A stretch of DNA of 64,000 nucleotides from Lentzea flava (GTDB lineage: Bacteria > Actinomycetota > Actinomycetes > Mycobacteriales > Pseudonocardiaceae). How positions within the stretch are numbered: position 1 is the first letter of the stretch; every line of letters begins with the position of its first letter. The notes beneath the pieces were generated by a model. The model was not told the origin of the DNA, made no database searches, and saw only the letters and a program-made list of their open reading frames with translations. Location: contig NZ_BMRE01000006.1 in the NCBI RefSeq assembly GCF_014648475.1, positions 186,001 to 250,000 of the forward strand. Direction: 5' to 3'. Of the stretch, positions 1-10,214 are shown in pieces. A program made the translations under genes and the position numbers.

Positions 1-205
1 GGCCACCGCGCAGCAGTTCGGGCTGAAGTCCGGCGGCTACGTGACGGTCTCCACCGACCGCGGTGCGATCACGCTCCCGGTCGAGACCGACGACCTGCCC
101 GAGGGCGTCATCTGGCTGCCCACCAACTCGGGTGACGTGACCGTGCGAGCCACGCTCGGCGCGGGCCACGGCTCGATCGTCTCCGTCAGCGGAGGGAAGT
201 CATGA
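1..205 (+). CDS. nuoG: NADH-quinone oxidoreductase subunit G, 3' end (partial)
   Basis: Only the last 67 codons are present; the frame is open from base 2 and stops at TGA 203-205. NuoG is the large molybdopterin-family subunit of the peripheral arm of complex I and carries Fe-S clusters on the path from NADH to quinone. The visible tail ([18 protein letters not shown], then short strand-like segments) fits the molybdopterin-dinucleotide-binding C-terminal domain of this family. Identity rests mainly on its position: its stop overlaps the nuoH start by four bases (ATGA), as expected for the conserved order G-H-I-J-K-L-M-N. The missing N-terminal part holds the cluster ligands, so nothing can be said about them. 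Confidence 0.9.
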   Translation, partial: ATAQQFGLKSGGYVTVSTDRGAITLPVETDDLPEGVIWLPTNSGDVTVRATLGAGHGSIVSVSGGKS

Positions 206-1521
206 CGAAGAACCTCGCAGCGGAGATCGGCGACACCGCCAAGCTCCTCGCGGACGACCCGATCTGGCTCATCCTGATCAAGGTCGTCGGGATCTTCGCG
301 TTCCTGGTGGTCATGACCCTGTTCATGATCAACTGGGAGCGCAAGGTCGTCGCGCGCATGCAGCACCGTCCCGGCCCCAACCGGGTCGGCCCGAACGGCT
401 GGCTGCAGTCGCTCGCGGACGGTCTGAAGCTCGCGTTCAAGGAGGACATCCGCCCGGTCCTCGCGGACAAGTGGGTGTTCTTCCTCGCCCCGGTGATCTC
501 CTGCATCCCCGCGTTCCTCGCGTTCTCGGTGATCCCGCTCGCCGGCAAGGTGAGCATGTTCGGCCAGGAGACCTCGCTGCAGCTCGTCGACCTCCCGGTC
601 GGCGTGCTGGTGGTGCTGGCCTGCTCCTCGCTCGGCGTCTACGGCATCGTGCTGTCCGGCTGGGCCTCCGGCTCGCCGTACCCGCTGCTCGGCGCCCTGC
701 GCTCGGCCGCGCAGGTGATCTCCTACGAGATCGCGATGGGCCTGTCGATCGTCGCGGTGATCATGTTCACCGGCTCGATGTCGACGGGTGACATCGTGAA
801 CGCGCAGGCGAACCTGCTCGGCGGCGTCGTCCCCGGCTGGTTCGGCCTCCTGCTGTTCCCCAGCTTCGTGATCTACGTGGTGTCGATGGTCGGCGAGACC
901 AACCGCGCGCCGTTCGACCTCCCCGAGGCCGAGTCGGAGCTGGTCGGTGGTTTCCACACCGAGTACAGCTCGCTGAAGTTCGCGCTGTTCTTCCTCGCCG
1001 AGTACGTCAACATGGTCACCGTCTCGGCGCTCGCGACCACGCTCTTCCTCGGCGGCTACCACGCCCCGTGGGGCGGCGAGTTCATGAACACCGGCTGGTG
1101 GGGCCTGCTCTGGTTCATCCTCAAGACGCTGGCGTTCCTGTTCCTCTTCATCTGGCTGCGCGGCACGCTTCCCCGCCTGCGCTACGACCAGTTCATGAAG
1201 CTGGGCTGGAAGGTGCTGGTCCCGACCAGCCTCGTCTGGATCATGGCCGTCGCGGTCATCCGCACCGGTGCCATCCAGCAGCTCTCCACGGCGCAGCGGC
1301 TCATCGCGCTCGGCGTGGTCGTCGGCCTGGTGCTGCTGGTCTCGTTCCTGTTGCCGGACAAGAAGGTCTCCGACACCAAGGGCGTGCCGCTCGCTGGATC
1401 GGGCTTCCCGGTGCCGCCGCTCGACCTCGCCGTCCCCAAGTCAGCGCCCAAGCGCAAGGTCAAGGTCGCCAACATCCCTGCGGAGAAGGCAGCCGTCACC
1501 ACCGGTAAGGAGGCTGAGTAG
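202..1521 (+). CDS. nuoH: NADH-quinone oxidoreductase subunit H
   Basis: NuoH (ND1 family) is the membrane subunit of complex I that docks the peripheral arm and forms much of the quinone cavity. The 439-residue product has about eight hydrophobic helices. It contains the hallmark stretch [20 protein letters not shown] near residue 53 and, near residue 230, the conserved loop [20 protein letters not shown], whose acidic residues line the quinone site. A charged C-terminal tail of about 50 residues, rich in Lys, Pro and Ala, extends past the last helix and resembles other actinobacterial NuoH proteins. The ATG at 202 overlaps the nuoG stop, so translational coupling is likely. nuoI follows after two bases. 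Confidence 0.98.
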   Translation: MTKNLAAEIGDTAKLLADDPIWLILIKVVGIFAFLVVMTLFMINWERKVVARMQHRPGPNRVGPNGWLQSLADGLKLAFKEDIRPVLADKWVFFLAPVISCIPAFLAFSVIPLAGKVSMFGQETSLQLVDLPVGVLVVLACSSLGVYGIVLSGWASGSPYPLLGALRSAAQVISYEIAMGLSIVAVIMFTGSMSTGDIVNAQANLLGGVVPGWFGLLLFPSFVIYVVSMVGETNRAPFDLPEAESELVGGFHTEYSSLKFALFFLAEYVNMVTVSALATTLFLGGYHAPWGGEFMNTGWWGLLWFILKTLAFLFLFIWLRGTLPRLRYDQFMKLGWKVLVPTSLVWIMAVAVIRTGAIQQLSTAQRLIALGVVVGLVLLVSFLLPDKKVSDTKGVPLAGSGFPVPPLDLAVPKSAPKRKVKVANIPAEKAAVTTGKEAE

Positions 1522-1523
1522 GG

Positions 1524-2039
1524 ATGTTCGAGTCCCTCAAAGGCTTCGGCGTCACCTTCGGCACCATGTTCAAGAAGGTGGTGACGGAGGAGTACCCCGA
1601 GGTCAAGAAGGTGACCGCGCCGCCGTTCCACGGCCGTCACCAGCTGAACAGGCACCCGGACGGGCTGGAGAAGTGCGTCGGTTGCGAGCTGTGCGCGTGG
1701 GCCTGCCCGGCGGACGCGATCTTCGTCGAGGGTGGCGACAACACCGAGGACGAGCGCTACTCGCCCGGTGAGCGCTACGGCAAGGACTACCAGATCAACT
1801 ACCTGCGGTGCATCGGCTGCGGCCTGTGCATCGAGGCGTGCCCGACCCGTTCGCTCACGATGACGAACGAGTACGAGCTCGCCGACGACAACCGGCAGGA
1901 CCTGATCTTCACGAAGGAGGACCTGCTCGCCCCGCTGCTGCCCGGCATGGAGCAGCCGCCGCACCCGATGCGGCTCGGCGACAACGAGCAGGACTACTAC
2001 GTGAACGGCCCGCAGCTCGCGAAGGAGGCCGGGCAGTGA
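1524..2039 (+). CDS. nuoI: NADH-quinone oxidoreductase subunit I (2x 4Fe-4S)
   Basis: NuoI is the ferredoxin-like subunit that holds clusters N6a and N6b and passes electrons towards NuoB. The 171-residue protein shows two complete 4Fe-4S motifs, [12 protein letters not shown] at about residues 53-64 and [12 protein letters not shown] at about 98-109, each with the CxxCxxCxxxCP spacing. The ATG at 1524 lies two bases after the nuoH stop, with a purine-rich stretch (GGTAAGGAGG) just upstream inside the end of nuoH. Its stop overlaps the nuoJ GTG start. The acidic segment between the two motifs is typical of actinobacterial NuoI. Confidence 0.98.
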   Translation: MFESLKGFGVTFGTMFKKVVTEEYPEVKKVTAPPFHGRHQLNRHPDGLEKCVGCELCAWACPADAIFVEGGDNTEDERYSPGERYGKDYQINYLRCIGCGLCIEACPTRSLTMTNEYELADDNRQDLIFTKEDLLAPLLPGMEQPPHPMRLGDNEQDYYVNGPQLAKEAGQ

Positions 2040-2884
2040 GCGTCCTGACCTTCCTGGCCCAGCAGCCGGAACCGGTGCAGCGCGTGGTCGACACCGTGAC
2101 CACCGGCGAGGCCGTGGCGTTCTGGGTGCTCGGCCCGCTCGCACTGGCCGGCGCGCTCGGCATGCTCTTCGCCCGCAACGCGGTCCACTCCGCGCTGTGG
2201 CTCGTGGTCACCATGCTCAGCCTCGGTGTGCTGTACATGATCCAGCAGGCGCCGTTCCTCGGCTTCGTGCAGATCATCGTCTACACCGGCGCGATCATGA
2301 TGCTGTTCCTGTTCGTGCTGATGATGGTCGGCCGCGACAGTTCGGACTCCGTGGTCGAAGTGATTCGCGGACAACGGCTCGCGGCCGCGTTGCTCGGCAT
2401 CGGGTTCGCCGTCCTGATGGTCGGCTCCGTCGCCCGCGCGCTCACCTCGGTGCAGCCGAAGGGCCTGGCGGAGGCGAACACCACGAACGGCGGCAACGTC
2501 GGCAACATCGGCACGAAGCTCTTCACGGACTACCTCTTCCCGTTCGAGCTCACCTCGGCGCTGCTGATCGTCGCCGCACTCGGCGCGATGATCCTGGCCT
2601 TCGTCGGCAGGGACGGGAAGCCGGCGAAGAAGACGCAGAAGGAACTCGTCGAAGAGCGCTTCCAGTCCGGCAAGCGGGTCGGGTCCATCCCCGGTCCCGG
2701 CGTCTTCGCCACCGCCAACTCGGTGGCCACCCCCGCACTGCTGCCCGACGGCAGCGTGGCGGAGGAGTCGCTGTTCGAGCTCATCGAGGCGACCGACAAG
2801 TCCGCGTTGTCGGACGACGTCGCCGAGGTCGCGGGAACCGGTCACCAGCCGGACCCCCACGCGCTCAAGGGAAGTGAGTCGTGA
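2036..2884 (+). CDS. nuoJ: NADH-quinone oxidoreductase subunit J
   Basis: NuoJ (ND6 family) is a small antiporter-associated membrane subunit of complex I. The frame is open further upstream, but the start is set at GTG 2036 because it overlaps the nuoI stop by four bases (GTGA), and the protein then begins [16 protein letters not shown]. About five hydrophobic helices lie in the first 190 residues, including the characteristic segment [20 protein letters not shown]. The 282-residue product is longer than enterobacterial NuoJ because of a hydrophilic tail of about 90 residues, as is common in actinobacteria. The gene is embedded in the H-to-N run. Confidence 0.96.
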   Translation: MSVLTFLAQQPEPVQRVVDTVTTGEAVAFWVLGPLALAGALGMLFARNAVHSALWLVVTMLSLGVLYMIQQAPFLGFVQIIVYTGAIMMLFLFVLMMVGRDSSDSVVEVIRGQRLAAALLGIGFAVLMVGSVARALTSVQPKGLAEANTTNGGNVGNIGTKLFTDYLFPFELTSALLIVAALGAMILAFVGRDGKPAKKTQKELVEERFQSGKRVGSIPGPGVFATANSVATPALLPDGSVAEESLFELIEATDKSALSDDVAEVAGTGHQPDPHALKGSES

Positions 2885-3180
2885 CTCCCACGTACTACCT
2901 GCTGCTGTCGGCACTGCTGTTCAGCATCGGCGCCGTCGGCGTTCTGGTGCGGCGCAACGCCATCGTGGTGTTCATGTGCGTCGAGCTCATGCTCAACGCG
3001 GTCAACCTGAGCCTCGTGACGTTCGCGCGGATCAACGGCTCGCTCGACGGTCAGGTGATGGCGTTCTTCGTGATGGTCGTCGCCGCGGCGGAGGTCGTCG
3101 TCGGCCTCGCGATCATCATGTCCATCTTCCGGACGCGTCGCTCGGCCTCGGTCGACGACTCGAACCTGCTGAAGTACTGA
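2881..3180 (+). CDS. nuoK: NADH-quinone oxidoreductase subunit K
   Basis: NuoK (ND4L family) is a three-helix subunit that lies in the proton path between the quinone end and the antiporter-like subunits. The 99-residue product has three hydrophobic segments and the membrane-embedded glutamate in [14 protein letters not shown] at about residue 36, with a second acidic residue in [11 protein letters not shown] at about residue 70. Both Glu positions are functionally important in the family. It starts at GTG 2881, overlapping the nuoJ stop by four bases. nuoL follows after ten bases. Confidence 0.97.
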   Translation: MTPTYYLLLSALLFSIGAVGVLVRRNAIVVFMCVELMLNAVNLSLVTFARINGSLDGQVMAFFVMVVAAAEVVVGLAIIMSIFRTRRSASVDDSNLLKY

Positions 3181-3190
3181 GGGGTCACCG

Positions 3191-5128
3191 GTGACGGAAC
3201 CTGTTACCGCCAGCGGGATCGCGAGTCTCGCCTGGTTGTTGCTCGCGCTGCCCGCGTTCGGCGCGGCGGTGCTGCTGATCGCTGGCAAGCGCGCCGACAA
3301 GTGGGGCCACCTGCTCGGCTGCGCCACGATCCTCGGCGCGTTCGGCTACGGACTCGCACTGTTCTTCTCGACGCTCGGCATCTCGAACCCCGAGGAGCGG
3401 GTGCAGAACCTGCACCTGTTCAACTGGGTCGACATCAACGCGCTGACCGTCGAGTTCGGACTGCGGCTCGATCCGCTGTCGCTCACGTTCGTGCTGCTGA
3501 TCACCGGTGTGGGCTCATTGATCCACATCTACTCGATCGGCTACATGGCGCACGAGGAGGGCAGGCGCAAGTTCTTCGCCTACCTGAACCTCTTCGTGTC
3601 GGCGATGCTCCTGCTGGTGCTGGGCAACGGCTTCGTGACCCTGTACTTCGGCTGGGAGGGCGTCGGTCTCGCCTCGTACCTGCTGATCGGCTGGTACCAG
3701 TACAAGCCGGAAGCGGCGTCGGCGGCCAAGAAGGCCTTCCTGATGAACCGCGTCGGTGACCTCGGTCTGGCCATCGCGATCTTCATGATGTTCAACCGGC
3801 TCGGGACCACGCAGTACACCGAGGTCTTCAGCCGCGTCAGCGAGTTCTCGTCCGCCGAGGTCCTCGCGATCACGCTGCTGCTGCTCCTGGGCGCCTGCGG
3901 CAAGTCAGGTCAGTTCCCGCTGCAGGCCTGGTTGCCCGACGCCATGGCCGGTCCGACCCCGGTGTCCGCACTGATCCACGCGGCAACGATGGTCACCGCG
4001 GGCGTCTACCTGATCGCCCGTGCGAACCCGCTCTACAACCTGAGCGCCGACGGCCGCCTGGTCGTGATGATCATCGGCGGCGTCACGCTGCTGATCGGGT
4101 GCATCATCGGTTGCGCCTACGACGACTTCAAGAAAGTCCTGGCGTACTCGACCGTTTCGCAGATCGGTTACATGATCCTCGCGGTGGGCCTCGGCCCGGT
4201 GGGTTACGCGCTCGGCATCATGCACCTGCTCACGCACGGCTTCTTCAAGGCCGGGCTCTTCCTCGGTGCCGGTTCGGTCATGCACGGCATGAACGACGAG
4301 GGCAACATCCGGCGGATGGGCGGACTGGCGAAGTACCTGCCGATCACGTTCGTCACCTGGACGCTCGGCTACCTCGCGCTGATCGGCATCCCGCCGTTCT
4401 CCGGCTACTTCTCGAAGGACGCCATCATCGCGGCGGCGTTCACCGCGGAGGGCTGGCGCGGGTACGTCTTCGGCGGTGTCGCGCTGCTCGGTGCCGCGCT
4501 GACCGCGTTCTACATGACGCGCCTGCTGATCCTCGTCTTCCTGGGCCAGCCCCGCTGGAAGGAACTGAAGTCCGAGGACGGCCGCGACTACCACCCGCAC
4601 GAGTCGCCGCTGACGATGACCATCCCGATGATCATCCTCGCGGTCGGTTCCGTCGGCGCCGGTTGGTGGTTCTCCGCCAGTGGACGTCTCGCCGGCTGGC
4701 TGGAGCCGTCGCTGGGCGAGCTGAAGGAAGAGCACGGCATCCTCTCGCACGGCATGATCGGGATCCTCACGGTCGCGCTGTCGCTGGTGGGTGTCGGCCT
4801 CGCATGCCTGCTCTTCCTGCGCGGCAAGCAGCCCGTCGAGCGGCCGGTGCGCGTGTCGTTCCCGGTGCGCGCGGCTCGTGCGGACCTCTACGGCAACGCA
4901 CTGAACGAGGCCCTGTTCGCGCGGCCGGGCACCTGGCTCACCCGCGCGCTGGTGTTCCTCGACCTGAAGGGCGTCGACGGTCTGGTCAACGGCACGGCGG
5001 CGCTGCTCGGCGGTAGCTCCGGCCGGTTGCGCAGGCTGCAGACCGGGTTCGTCCGCTCCTACGCACTGTCCATGCTGCTGGGCTCGATCTTCGTGCTCGG
5101 GGCGCTCCTGGTGGTGAGGTTCTCGTGA
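3191..5128 (+). CDS. nuoL: NADH-quinone oxidoreductase subunit L
   Basis: NuoL (ND5 family) is the distal antiporter-like proton-pumping subunit of complex I and carries the long lateral helix. The 645-residue protein has about 14-16 hydrophobic helices. It shows the family hallmark GWEGVGLASYLLIGWYQYKP (about residue 153), the helix SGQFPLQAWLPDAMAGPTPV (about 238) with the following LIHAATMVTAGVYLIAR, and the lysine-containing YDDFKKVLAYSTVSQIGYM. It starts at GTG 3191. The stop overlaps the nuoM GTG start by four bases. Confidence 0.98.
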   Translation: MTEPVTASGIASLAWLLLALPAFGAAVLLIAGKRADKWGHLLGCATILGAFGYGLALFFSTLGISNPEERVQNLHLFNWVDINALTVEFGLRLDPLSLTFVLLITGVGSLIHIYSIGYMAHEEGRRKFFAYLNLFVSAMLLLVLGNGFVTLYFGWEGVGLASYLLIGWYQYKPEAASAAKKAFLMNRVGDLGLAIAIFMMFNRLGTTQYTEVFSRVSEFSSAEVLAITLLLLLGACGKSGQFPLQAWLPDAMAGPTPVSALIHAATMVTAGVYLIARANPLYNLSADGRLVVMIIGGVTLLIGCIIGCAYDDFKKVLAYSTVSQIGYMILAVGLGPVGYALGIMHLLTHGFFKAGLFLGAGSVMHGMNDEGNIRRMGGLAKYLPITFVTWTLGYLALIGIPPFSGYFSKDAIIAAAFTAEGWRGYVFGGVALLGAALTAFYMTRLLILVFLGQPRWKELKSEDGRDYHPHESPLTMTIPMIILAVGSVGAGWWFSASGRLAGWLEPSLGELKEEHGILSHGMIGILTVALSLVGVGLACLLFLRGKQPVERPVRVSFPVRAARADLYGNALNEALFARPGTWLTRALVFLDLKGVDGLVNGTAALLGGSSGRLRRLQTGFVRSYALSMLLGSIFVLGALLVVRFS

Positions 5129-6693
5129 CCTGGGTTCTGATCGCGCTGCTGGTCGTGCCGCTCGTCGGCGCGCTGGTGGTGACGTTCCTGCGCAAGGACG
5201 ACACGAAGGCCAAGCTCGTCGCGTTCGGCTTCTCGATCGTCGAGCTGGTGCTCGCCGTCCTGCTGTGGACCGCCTACGACCCGGACGGCGACCGCATCCA
5301 GCTCGCCGCCGGCGTGGACTGGATCCCGGCGTTCGGCGTGCGGCTGTCGTTCGGCATCGACGGCATCGCGCTGGTGATGATCGCGGTCATCGCCCTGCTG
5401 ATCCCGCTGGTGATCGGGGCAGGCTGGACGGAGAAGCTGCCTGCCGGTCGTTCCCAGGGCGGGTACCTCGCGCTGATCCTGGTGCAGGAGTCGGTGACGG
5501 TCGCGGTGTTCGCGGCCACCGACGTCTTCCTGTTCTACGTGCTGTTCGAGGTCATGCTGATCCCGATGTACTTCCTGATCGGCGGCTACGGCGGCGCGCG
5601 CAGGCAGTACGCGGCGGTCAAGTTCTTCCTCTACTCGTTCCTCGGCGGCCTGATCATGCTGGCCTCCGCGATCGGCGCCTACGCGATGGCGTCGGACGAG
5701 CTGGGCAAGGGCACGTTCGACTGGGCGACGCTCGTCACGGTCGTGCGCGACGCCGACCCGACGACGCAGACGTGGCTGTTCCTCGGCTTCTTCCTGGCGT
5801 TCGCGATCAAGGCGCCGCTCGTGCCGTTCCACACCTGGCTGCCCGACGCGGCCGCCGAGGCGCCGATCGGCGTCACGGTGATCGTCGTCGGCATCCTGGA
5901 CAAGGTCGGCACGTTCGGCATGCTGCGCTACCTGCTGCCGATGTTCCCGACGGCGTCGAAGAACCTGGCGCCGTTCGTGCTCGTCCTCGCCGTCGCCGGT
6001 GTCCTCTACGGATCGCTGCTCGCCACGGGCCAGCGGGACATGAAGCGGTTCCTCGCCTACGTCTCGATCGCCCACTTCGGCTTCATCGCGCTCGGCATCT
6101 TCTCGTTCACGTCGCAGGCGGGCGTGGGCTCGGTGTCGTACATGCTCAACCACTCGATCTCGACCGGCATGCTGATCCTGGTGATCGGCATGGTGATCGC
6201 CCGCGGTGGTTCGTCGCAGATCTCCGACTACGGCGGCATGTCGAAGGTGGCGCCGCTGCTCGCCGGCATGCTGCTGATCTCGGGTCTGACCACCTTGTCG
6301 CTGCCGGGCACGAACTCGTTCGTCTCCGAGTTCCTGGTGCTGATCGGCTCGTTCCCGACGCAGCCGGTCTACACGATCCTCGCGACGGTCGGCATGGTGC
6401 TCGCGGCGCTCTACGTGCTGTGGCTCTACCAGCGGATGATGACCGGCCCGCTGCGCGGCGACGCCCTCGTGGCTGCTGCCGCTGGTCCGGGTGCCGTCGG
6501 CGACCCGGAGAAGAAGACCGCGATCGGCGACCTGAACAAGCGCGAGATCGCTGTTCTGGCCCCGCTCGTCGTCATCGTGCTGGCACTCGGGTTCTACCCG
6601 CAGCCGGTGCTCGACGTGATCACCCCGTCCGTCGGGGCGACGCTGACCGAGGTCGGCGTGACCGACCCGGTCTCCGCGCAGGAAGGCAAGTGA
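5125..6693 (+). CDS. nuoM: NADH-quinone oxidoreductase subunit M
   Basis: NuoM (ND4 family) is the second antiporter-like proton-pumping subunit. The 522-residue product has about 14 hydrophobic helices. It shows the key membrane glutamate in FEVMLIPMYFLIGGYGG at about residue 145, the loop helix APLVPFHTWLPDAAAEAP at about 230, and the lysine-containing RDMKRFLAYVSIAHFGFI at about 305. The GTG start at 5125 overlaps nuoL by four bases. nuoN begins one base after its stop, which points to one polycistronic message. Confidence 0.98.
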   Translation: MTWVLIALLVVPLVGALVVTFLRKDDTKAKLVAFGFSIVELVLAVLLWTAYDPDGDRIQLAAGVDWIPAFGVRLSFGIDGIALVMIAVIALLIPLVIGAGWTEKLPAGRSQGGYLALILVQESVTVAVFAATDVFLFYVLFEVMLIPMYFLIGGYGGARRQYAAVKFFLYSFLGGLIMLASAIGAYAMASDELGKGTFDWATLVTVVRDADPTTQTWLFLGFFLAFAIKAPLVPFHTWLPDAAAEAPIGVTVIVVGILDKVGTFGMLRYLLPMFPTASKNLAPFVLVLAVAGVLYGSLLATGQRDMKRFLAYVSIAHFGFIALGIFSFTSQAGVGSVSYMLNHSISTGMLILVIGMVIARGGSSQISDYGGMSKVAPLLAGMLLISGLTTLSLPGTNSFVSEFLVLIGSFPTQPVYTILATVGMVLAALYVLWLYQRMMTGPLRGDALVAAAAGPGAVGDPEKKTAIGDLNKREIAVLAPLVVIVLALGFYPQPVLDVITPSVGATLTEVGVTDPVSAQEGK

Positions 6694-6694
6694 C

Positions 6695-8266
6695 GTGAAC
6701 CTCCTCGTCGCTCAGGCGCAGCAGATCGAGGCGCCGGAGATCGATTACGGCGCCATCGCGCCGGTGCTCATCGTGCTCGGCGCGGCGTGCATCAGCGTGT
6801 TGCTGGAAGCGTTGCTGCCCAAGCACCAGCGGTGGGCCGTGCAGCTCGTGCTGTCGCTCGTCACGCTGGTCGGCGCCACCGGCGCGTTGATCCTCTACGC
6901 GACCTCGGAGCGTCCCGCGCAGGGCATCGCGACGCTGGCGGGCGCGATCGCGGTCGACTCGCCGTCGCTGTTCCTGTGGGCCACGTTGCTGGTGCTGGCG
7001 TTCGGCTCGGTGTTGCTGATCGCCGACCGCTCGGTGGAGCCCGGCGGCGTGTTCGTGGCCCAGGCCGCGATCCGTCCCGGCACCATCCAGGACCGCGCGC
7101 AGGCGACGAAGACCGGCATGCAGACCGAGGTCTTCCCGCTCACGTTGTTCGCGCTCGGCGGCATGATGACGTTCGTCGCGTCGAACGACCTGCTGACCAT
7201 GTTCATCGCGCTGGAAGTGCTGTCGCTGCCGCTGTACCTGCTGTGCGGCCTGGCTCGCCGCCGTCGCCTGCTCTCGCAGGAAGCGGCCGTGAAGTACTTC
7301 CTGCTGGGTGCGTTCGCCTCCGCGTTCTTCCTGTACGGCGTGGCTCTGCTGTACGGCTACGCGGGCTCGGTGAAGCTCTCGTCCATCGCCGCCGCGGCCG
7401 CCGGCACGGACCGCTCGGACACGCTGCTGTTCGCGGGCTTCGGCCTGCTGGTGGTGGGTCTGCTGTTCAAGGCGGCGGTCGGCCCGTTCCACGCCTGGAC
7501 CCCGGACGTGTACCAGGGCGCGCCGACGCCGGTGACGGCGTTCATGGCCGCGTGCACCAAGGTCGCCGCGTTCGGCGGCATCCTGCGCGTGCTCACGGTG
7601 GCGTTCCAGAACACGCAGTGGGAGTGGCGCGGCGTGCTCTACGGCGTCGCGGTCGTGTCGATGGTGATCGGCGCGGTGCTGGGTCTCACCCAGACCGACG
7701 TGAAGCGCATGATCGCGTACTCCTCGGTGGCGCACGCGGGCTTCCTGCTGATCGGTTCGATCGCGCTGGTGCCGAACGGCGAGGGCGTGAGCGCGACCAT
7801 GTTCTACCTGCTGGCGTACGGCTTCACCACGATCGCGGCGTTCGGCATCGTGTCGCTGGTCCGCAACTCCGACGGCGAGGCGACGCACCTGTCGCAGTGG
7901 GCGGGCCTCGCGAAGCGGTCGCCGGTCGTGGCGGGCGTGTTCACGTTCCTGCTGCTCGCGCTGGCAGGCATTCCGCTGACGTCCGGCTTCATCGGCAAGT
8001 TCGTCGTGTTCAGCGCGGCGATCGAGGCGGGCCTGACGCCGCTCGTGGTGATCGCCCTGGTGGCCTCGGCCGTCGCGGCGTTCTTCTACCTGCGGGTGAT
8101 CGTGCTGATGTACTTCAGCGACCCGGCTCCGGACGGCCCGACCGTCAGCGTGCCGGGTGCGTTCACCACGATCGCGATCACGCTGGGCGCCGTCGTGACC
8201 CTGGTGCTCGGTTTGTGGCCCACGTTCGTGCTCGATTGGGCGGGTACCGGCACCTTCCTCAGCTAG
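6695..8266 (+). CDS. nuoN: NADH-quinone oxidoreductase subunit N
   Basis: NuoN (ND2 family) is the third antiporter-like subunit and the last gene of this complex I operon. The 523-residue protein has about 14 hydrophobic helices. Diagnostic stretches are LEVLSLPLYLLCGLARRRR with the pumping glutamate (about residue 175), AAVGPFHAWTPDVYQGAPTP (about 262) and TDVKRMIAYSSVAHAGFLLI (about 335). The start is GTG 6695. No strong terminator hairpin was seen in the 19 bases before the next gene. Confidence 0.98.
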   Translation: MNLLVAQAQQIEAPEIDYGAIAPVLIVLGAACISVLLEALLPKHQRWAVQLVLSLVTLVGATGALILYATSERPAQGIATLAGAIAVDSPSLFLWATLLVLAFGSVLLIADRSVEPGGVFVAQAAIRPGTIQDRAQATKTGMQTEVFPLTLFALGGMMTFVASNDLLTMFIALEVLSLPLYLLCGLARRRRLLSQEAAVKYFLLGAFASAFFLYGVALLYGYAGSVKLSSIAAAAAGTDRSDTLLFAGFGLLVVGLLFKAAVGPFHAWTPDVYQGAPTPVTAFMAACTKVAAFGGILRVLTVAFQNTQWEWRGVLYGVAVVSMVIGAVLGLTQTDVKRMIAYSSVAHAGFLLIGSIALVPNGEGVSATMFYLLAYGFTTIAAFGIVSLVRNSDGEATHLSQWAGLAKRSPVVAGVFTFLLLALAGIPLTSGFIGKFVVFSAAIEAGLTPLVVIALVASAVAAFFYLRVIVLMYFSDPAPDGPTVSVPGAFTTIAITLGAVVTLVLGLWPTFVLDWAGTGTFLS

Positions 8267-8285
8267 GTGTACGTAGTCTGCTGGT

Positions 8286-9287
8286 GTGACCAGTAGCGAG
8301 CATGAGGGACCGGGGTTCGCGTTGGTGGACCCCGTGCTCACCGAGGTAGTCCAGGACGGCCTGGCCGAGGTGGAGCGCAACCTGCACGACGTCGTGCAGA
8401 GCGAGTTCCACCCGGTGACGGAAACCTCGCTTCACCTTGTGGAGGCGGGCGGAAAGCGGATCCGCCCGCTCTTCACACTGCTCGCATCGCAGTTCGGCGC
8501 CGACTGGGACCGGGACAAGGTCATCAAGGCTGCCACTGTGGTCGAGCTCACCCACCTCGCCACGCTCTACCACGACGACGTCATGGACGAGGCGACCATG
8601 CGACGTGGCGCGGTGTCCGCGAACGCCAAGTGGGACAACAGCATCGCGATCCTGACGGGCGACTTCCTGTTCGCCCACGCGTCACGGCTCGTCGCGGACC
8701 TGGGGACGGACGCGGCACGCATCATCGCGGAGACCTTCTCGGTCCTGGTGACCGGCCAGATGCGCGAGACCGTCGGCCCGCAGCCGGGTGAGGACCCGAT
8801 CGCCCACTACCTGAAGGTGATCGAGGAGAAGACGGGCGTGCTGATCGCCACCGCGGCGCGGTTCGGCGGCATGTTCTCCGACGCCACCGACGAGCAGATC
8901 GACGCGTTGCGCGCGTACGCCGAGGTGATCGGGGCGGCGTTCCAGATCTCGGACGACGTGATCGACATCGCCTCCCCGTCGGTCGAGTCCGGCAAGACGC
9001 CGGGCACGGACCTGCGCGAGGGCGTGCGGACGCTGCCGATGCTCTACGCGCTCGCCGACCCGTCCGAGACGCGGCTCGCCGAGCTGCTGGCGGGGCCGAT
9101 CACCGACGACGCGCTGGTGGACGAGGCTCTGACGTTGCTGCGTGCCTCGTCGGGCATGGACAAGGCGCGCGAGACCCTCGACGACTACGCGGACCGGGCC
9201 CGCACGGAGCTGGGCAAGCTGCCGCCGTGCGCCGCGCGGGACGCACTGGAGGAGCTCGCCACCTACGTGGTGGCGCGGTCCCGCTAG
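8286..9287 (+). CDS. Polyprenyl diphosphate synthase (trans-type)
   Basis: An all-trans polyprenyl diphosphate synthase that condenses isopentenyl diphosphate units onto an allylic primer in the cytoplasm. The 333-residue length fits the family. The first aspartate-rich motif is in LYHDDVMDEATMRRG (about residue 97) and the second in QISDDVIDIASPS (about 221); the GGKRIRPLF substrate-binding stretch lies near residue 56. Directly after nuoN, the likely role is the menaquinone side chain (GrcC/HepT-like), so electron donor complex and quinone tail would be made from adjacent genes. Chain length cannot be read safely. GTG 8286 has no Shine-Dalgarno, but TAGTCT at 8274-8279 ends six bases upstream, so a leaderless transcript is plausible. 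Confidence 0.93.
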   Translation: MTSSEHEGPGFALVDPVLTEVVQDGLAEVERNLHDVVQSEFHPVTETSLHLVEAGGKRIRPLFTLLASQFGADWDRDKVIKAATVVELTHLATLYHDDVMDEATMRRGAVSANAKWDNSIAILTGDFLFAHASRLVADLGTDAARIIAETFSVLVTGQMRETVGPQPGEDPIAHYLKVIEEKTGVLIATAARFGGMFSDATDEQIDALRAYAEVIGAAFQISDDVIDIASPSVESGKTPGTDLREGVRTLPMLYALADPSETRLAELLAGPITDDALVDEALTLLRASSGMDKARETLDDYADRARTELGKLPPCAARDALEELATYVVARSR

Positions 9288-9290
9288 GGG

Positions 9291-10214
9291 TTACTCGACC
9301 GGCGCGAGCAACTGCTTGCGCCGGTTCCGCACCGCGTCGAACGTGAAGATCGCGAGGGCGAACCAGACGAGTGCGAACCCGATCCACCTGCTGGCGGGCA
9401 TCGGTTCGTGCACGACGAACACGCCCCAGGCGAACTGCAGGATCGGCGCGAGGTACTGCAGCATGCCCATGGTGGTCAGCGGAATCCGTTGTGCGCCCGC
9501 ACCGAACAGCAGCAGCGGGATCACCGTGATGATGCCGGTGCTCAGGATCATCAGCGTGTGGCCGGTGCCCGCGGTCGTGAAGGTGTTCGCGCTGCCGAGC
9601 GTGAGCAGGTAGATCAACGCGATCGGTGCGATGACGGCGCTCTCCGCGGTGAGGCTGGAGACGGCGTCGAGCGGCACCTTCTTCTTGAGCAGCCCGTAGA
9701 TGCCGAAGGAACCGGCCAGGACCAGCGAGATCACCGGCATGCGCCCGTAGTCGATGGTGAGCACGATCACAGCGATGACGACCACGCCGATCGCGACGGT
9801 CTGCAGCAGCCGCAGCCGTTCCTTCAGGAAGATCATTCCCAGGGCCACGCTCACCAACGGCGTGATGAAGTAGCCGAGGGCCGACTCGACCACGTGCCGG
9901 GTGTTGACGGCGTAGATGTAGGTGCCCCAGTTGACCGTGATCAACACCGCCGCGGCGGTAACGATGAGCCAGCCTTTCCCTGATAACTCAAGGAAAGGAC
10001 GCCACCGCCGGAGGATCGCGACGGCGATGGCGAGGGTGACGAACGACCAGACGATCCGGTGCGCGAGCACCTCGATCGGCTGGGCGGGCACGAGGAGTGG
10101 CCAGTAGGCCGGGAACAGGCCCCAGAGGACGTAGGCCAGTACGCCGTACGTGACCCCTCGCCCCTGGGTGTGAACTTCTGGCGAACTGATGGAAGAAGTC
10201 GTCAGAGGGGGCAC
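9291..10214 (-). CDS. rarD: RarD/EamA-family drug-metabolite transporter
   Basis: A ten-helix inner-membrane permease of the drug/metabolite transporter superfamily, RarD branch. The 307-residue product opens with a short hydrophilic stretch and then GVLAYVLWGLFPAYWPLL, the signature first helix of RarD proteins, followed by EVLAHRIVWSFVTLAIA. Two EamA-like halves are visible, the second starting near residue 160. The substrate is unknown for this branch despite the historical chloramphenicol link. The GTG start at 10214 has no clear Shine-Dalgarno. It converges on the polyprenyl synthase, with stops only three bases apart. Confidence 0.88.
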   Translation of the reverse strand: MPPLTTSSISSPEVHTQGRGVTYGVLAYVLWGLFPAYWPLLVPAQPIEVLAHRIVWSFVTLAIAVAILRRWRPFLELSGKGWLIVTAAAVLITVNWGTYIYAVNTRHVVESALGYFITPLVSVALGMIFLKERLRLLQTVAIGVVVIAVIVLTIDYGRMPVISLVLAGSFGIYGLLKKKVPLDAVSSLTAESAVIAPIALIYLLTLGSANTFTTAGTGHTLMILSTGIITVIPLLLFGAGAQRIPLTTMGMLQYLAPILQFAWGVFVVHEPMPASRWIGFALVWFALAIFTFDAVRNRRKQLLAPVE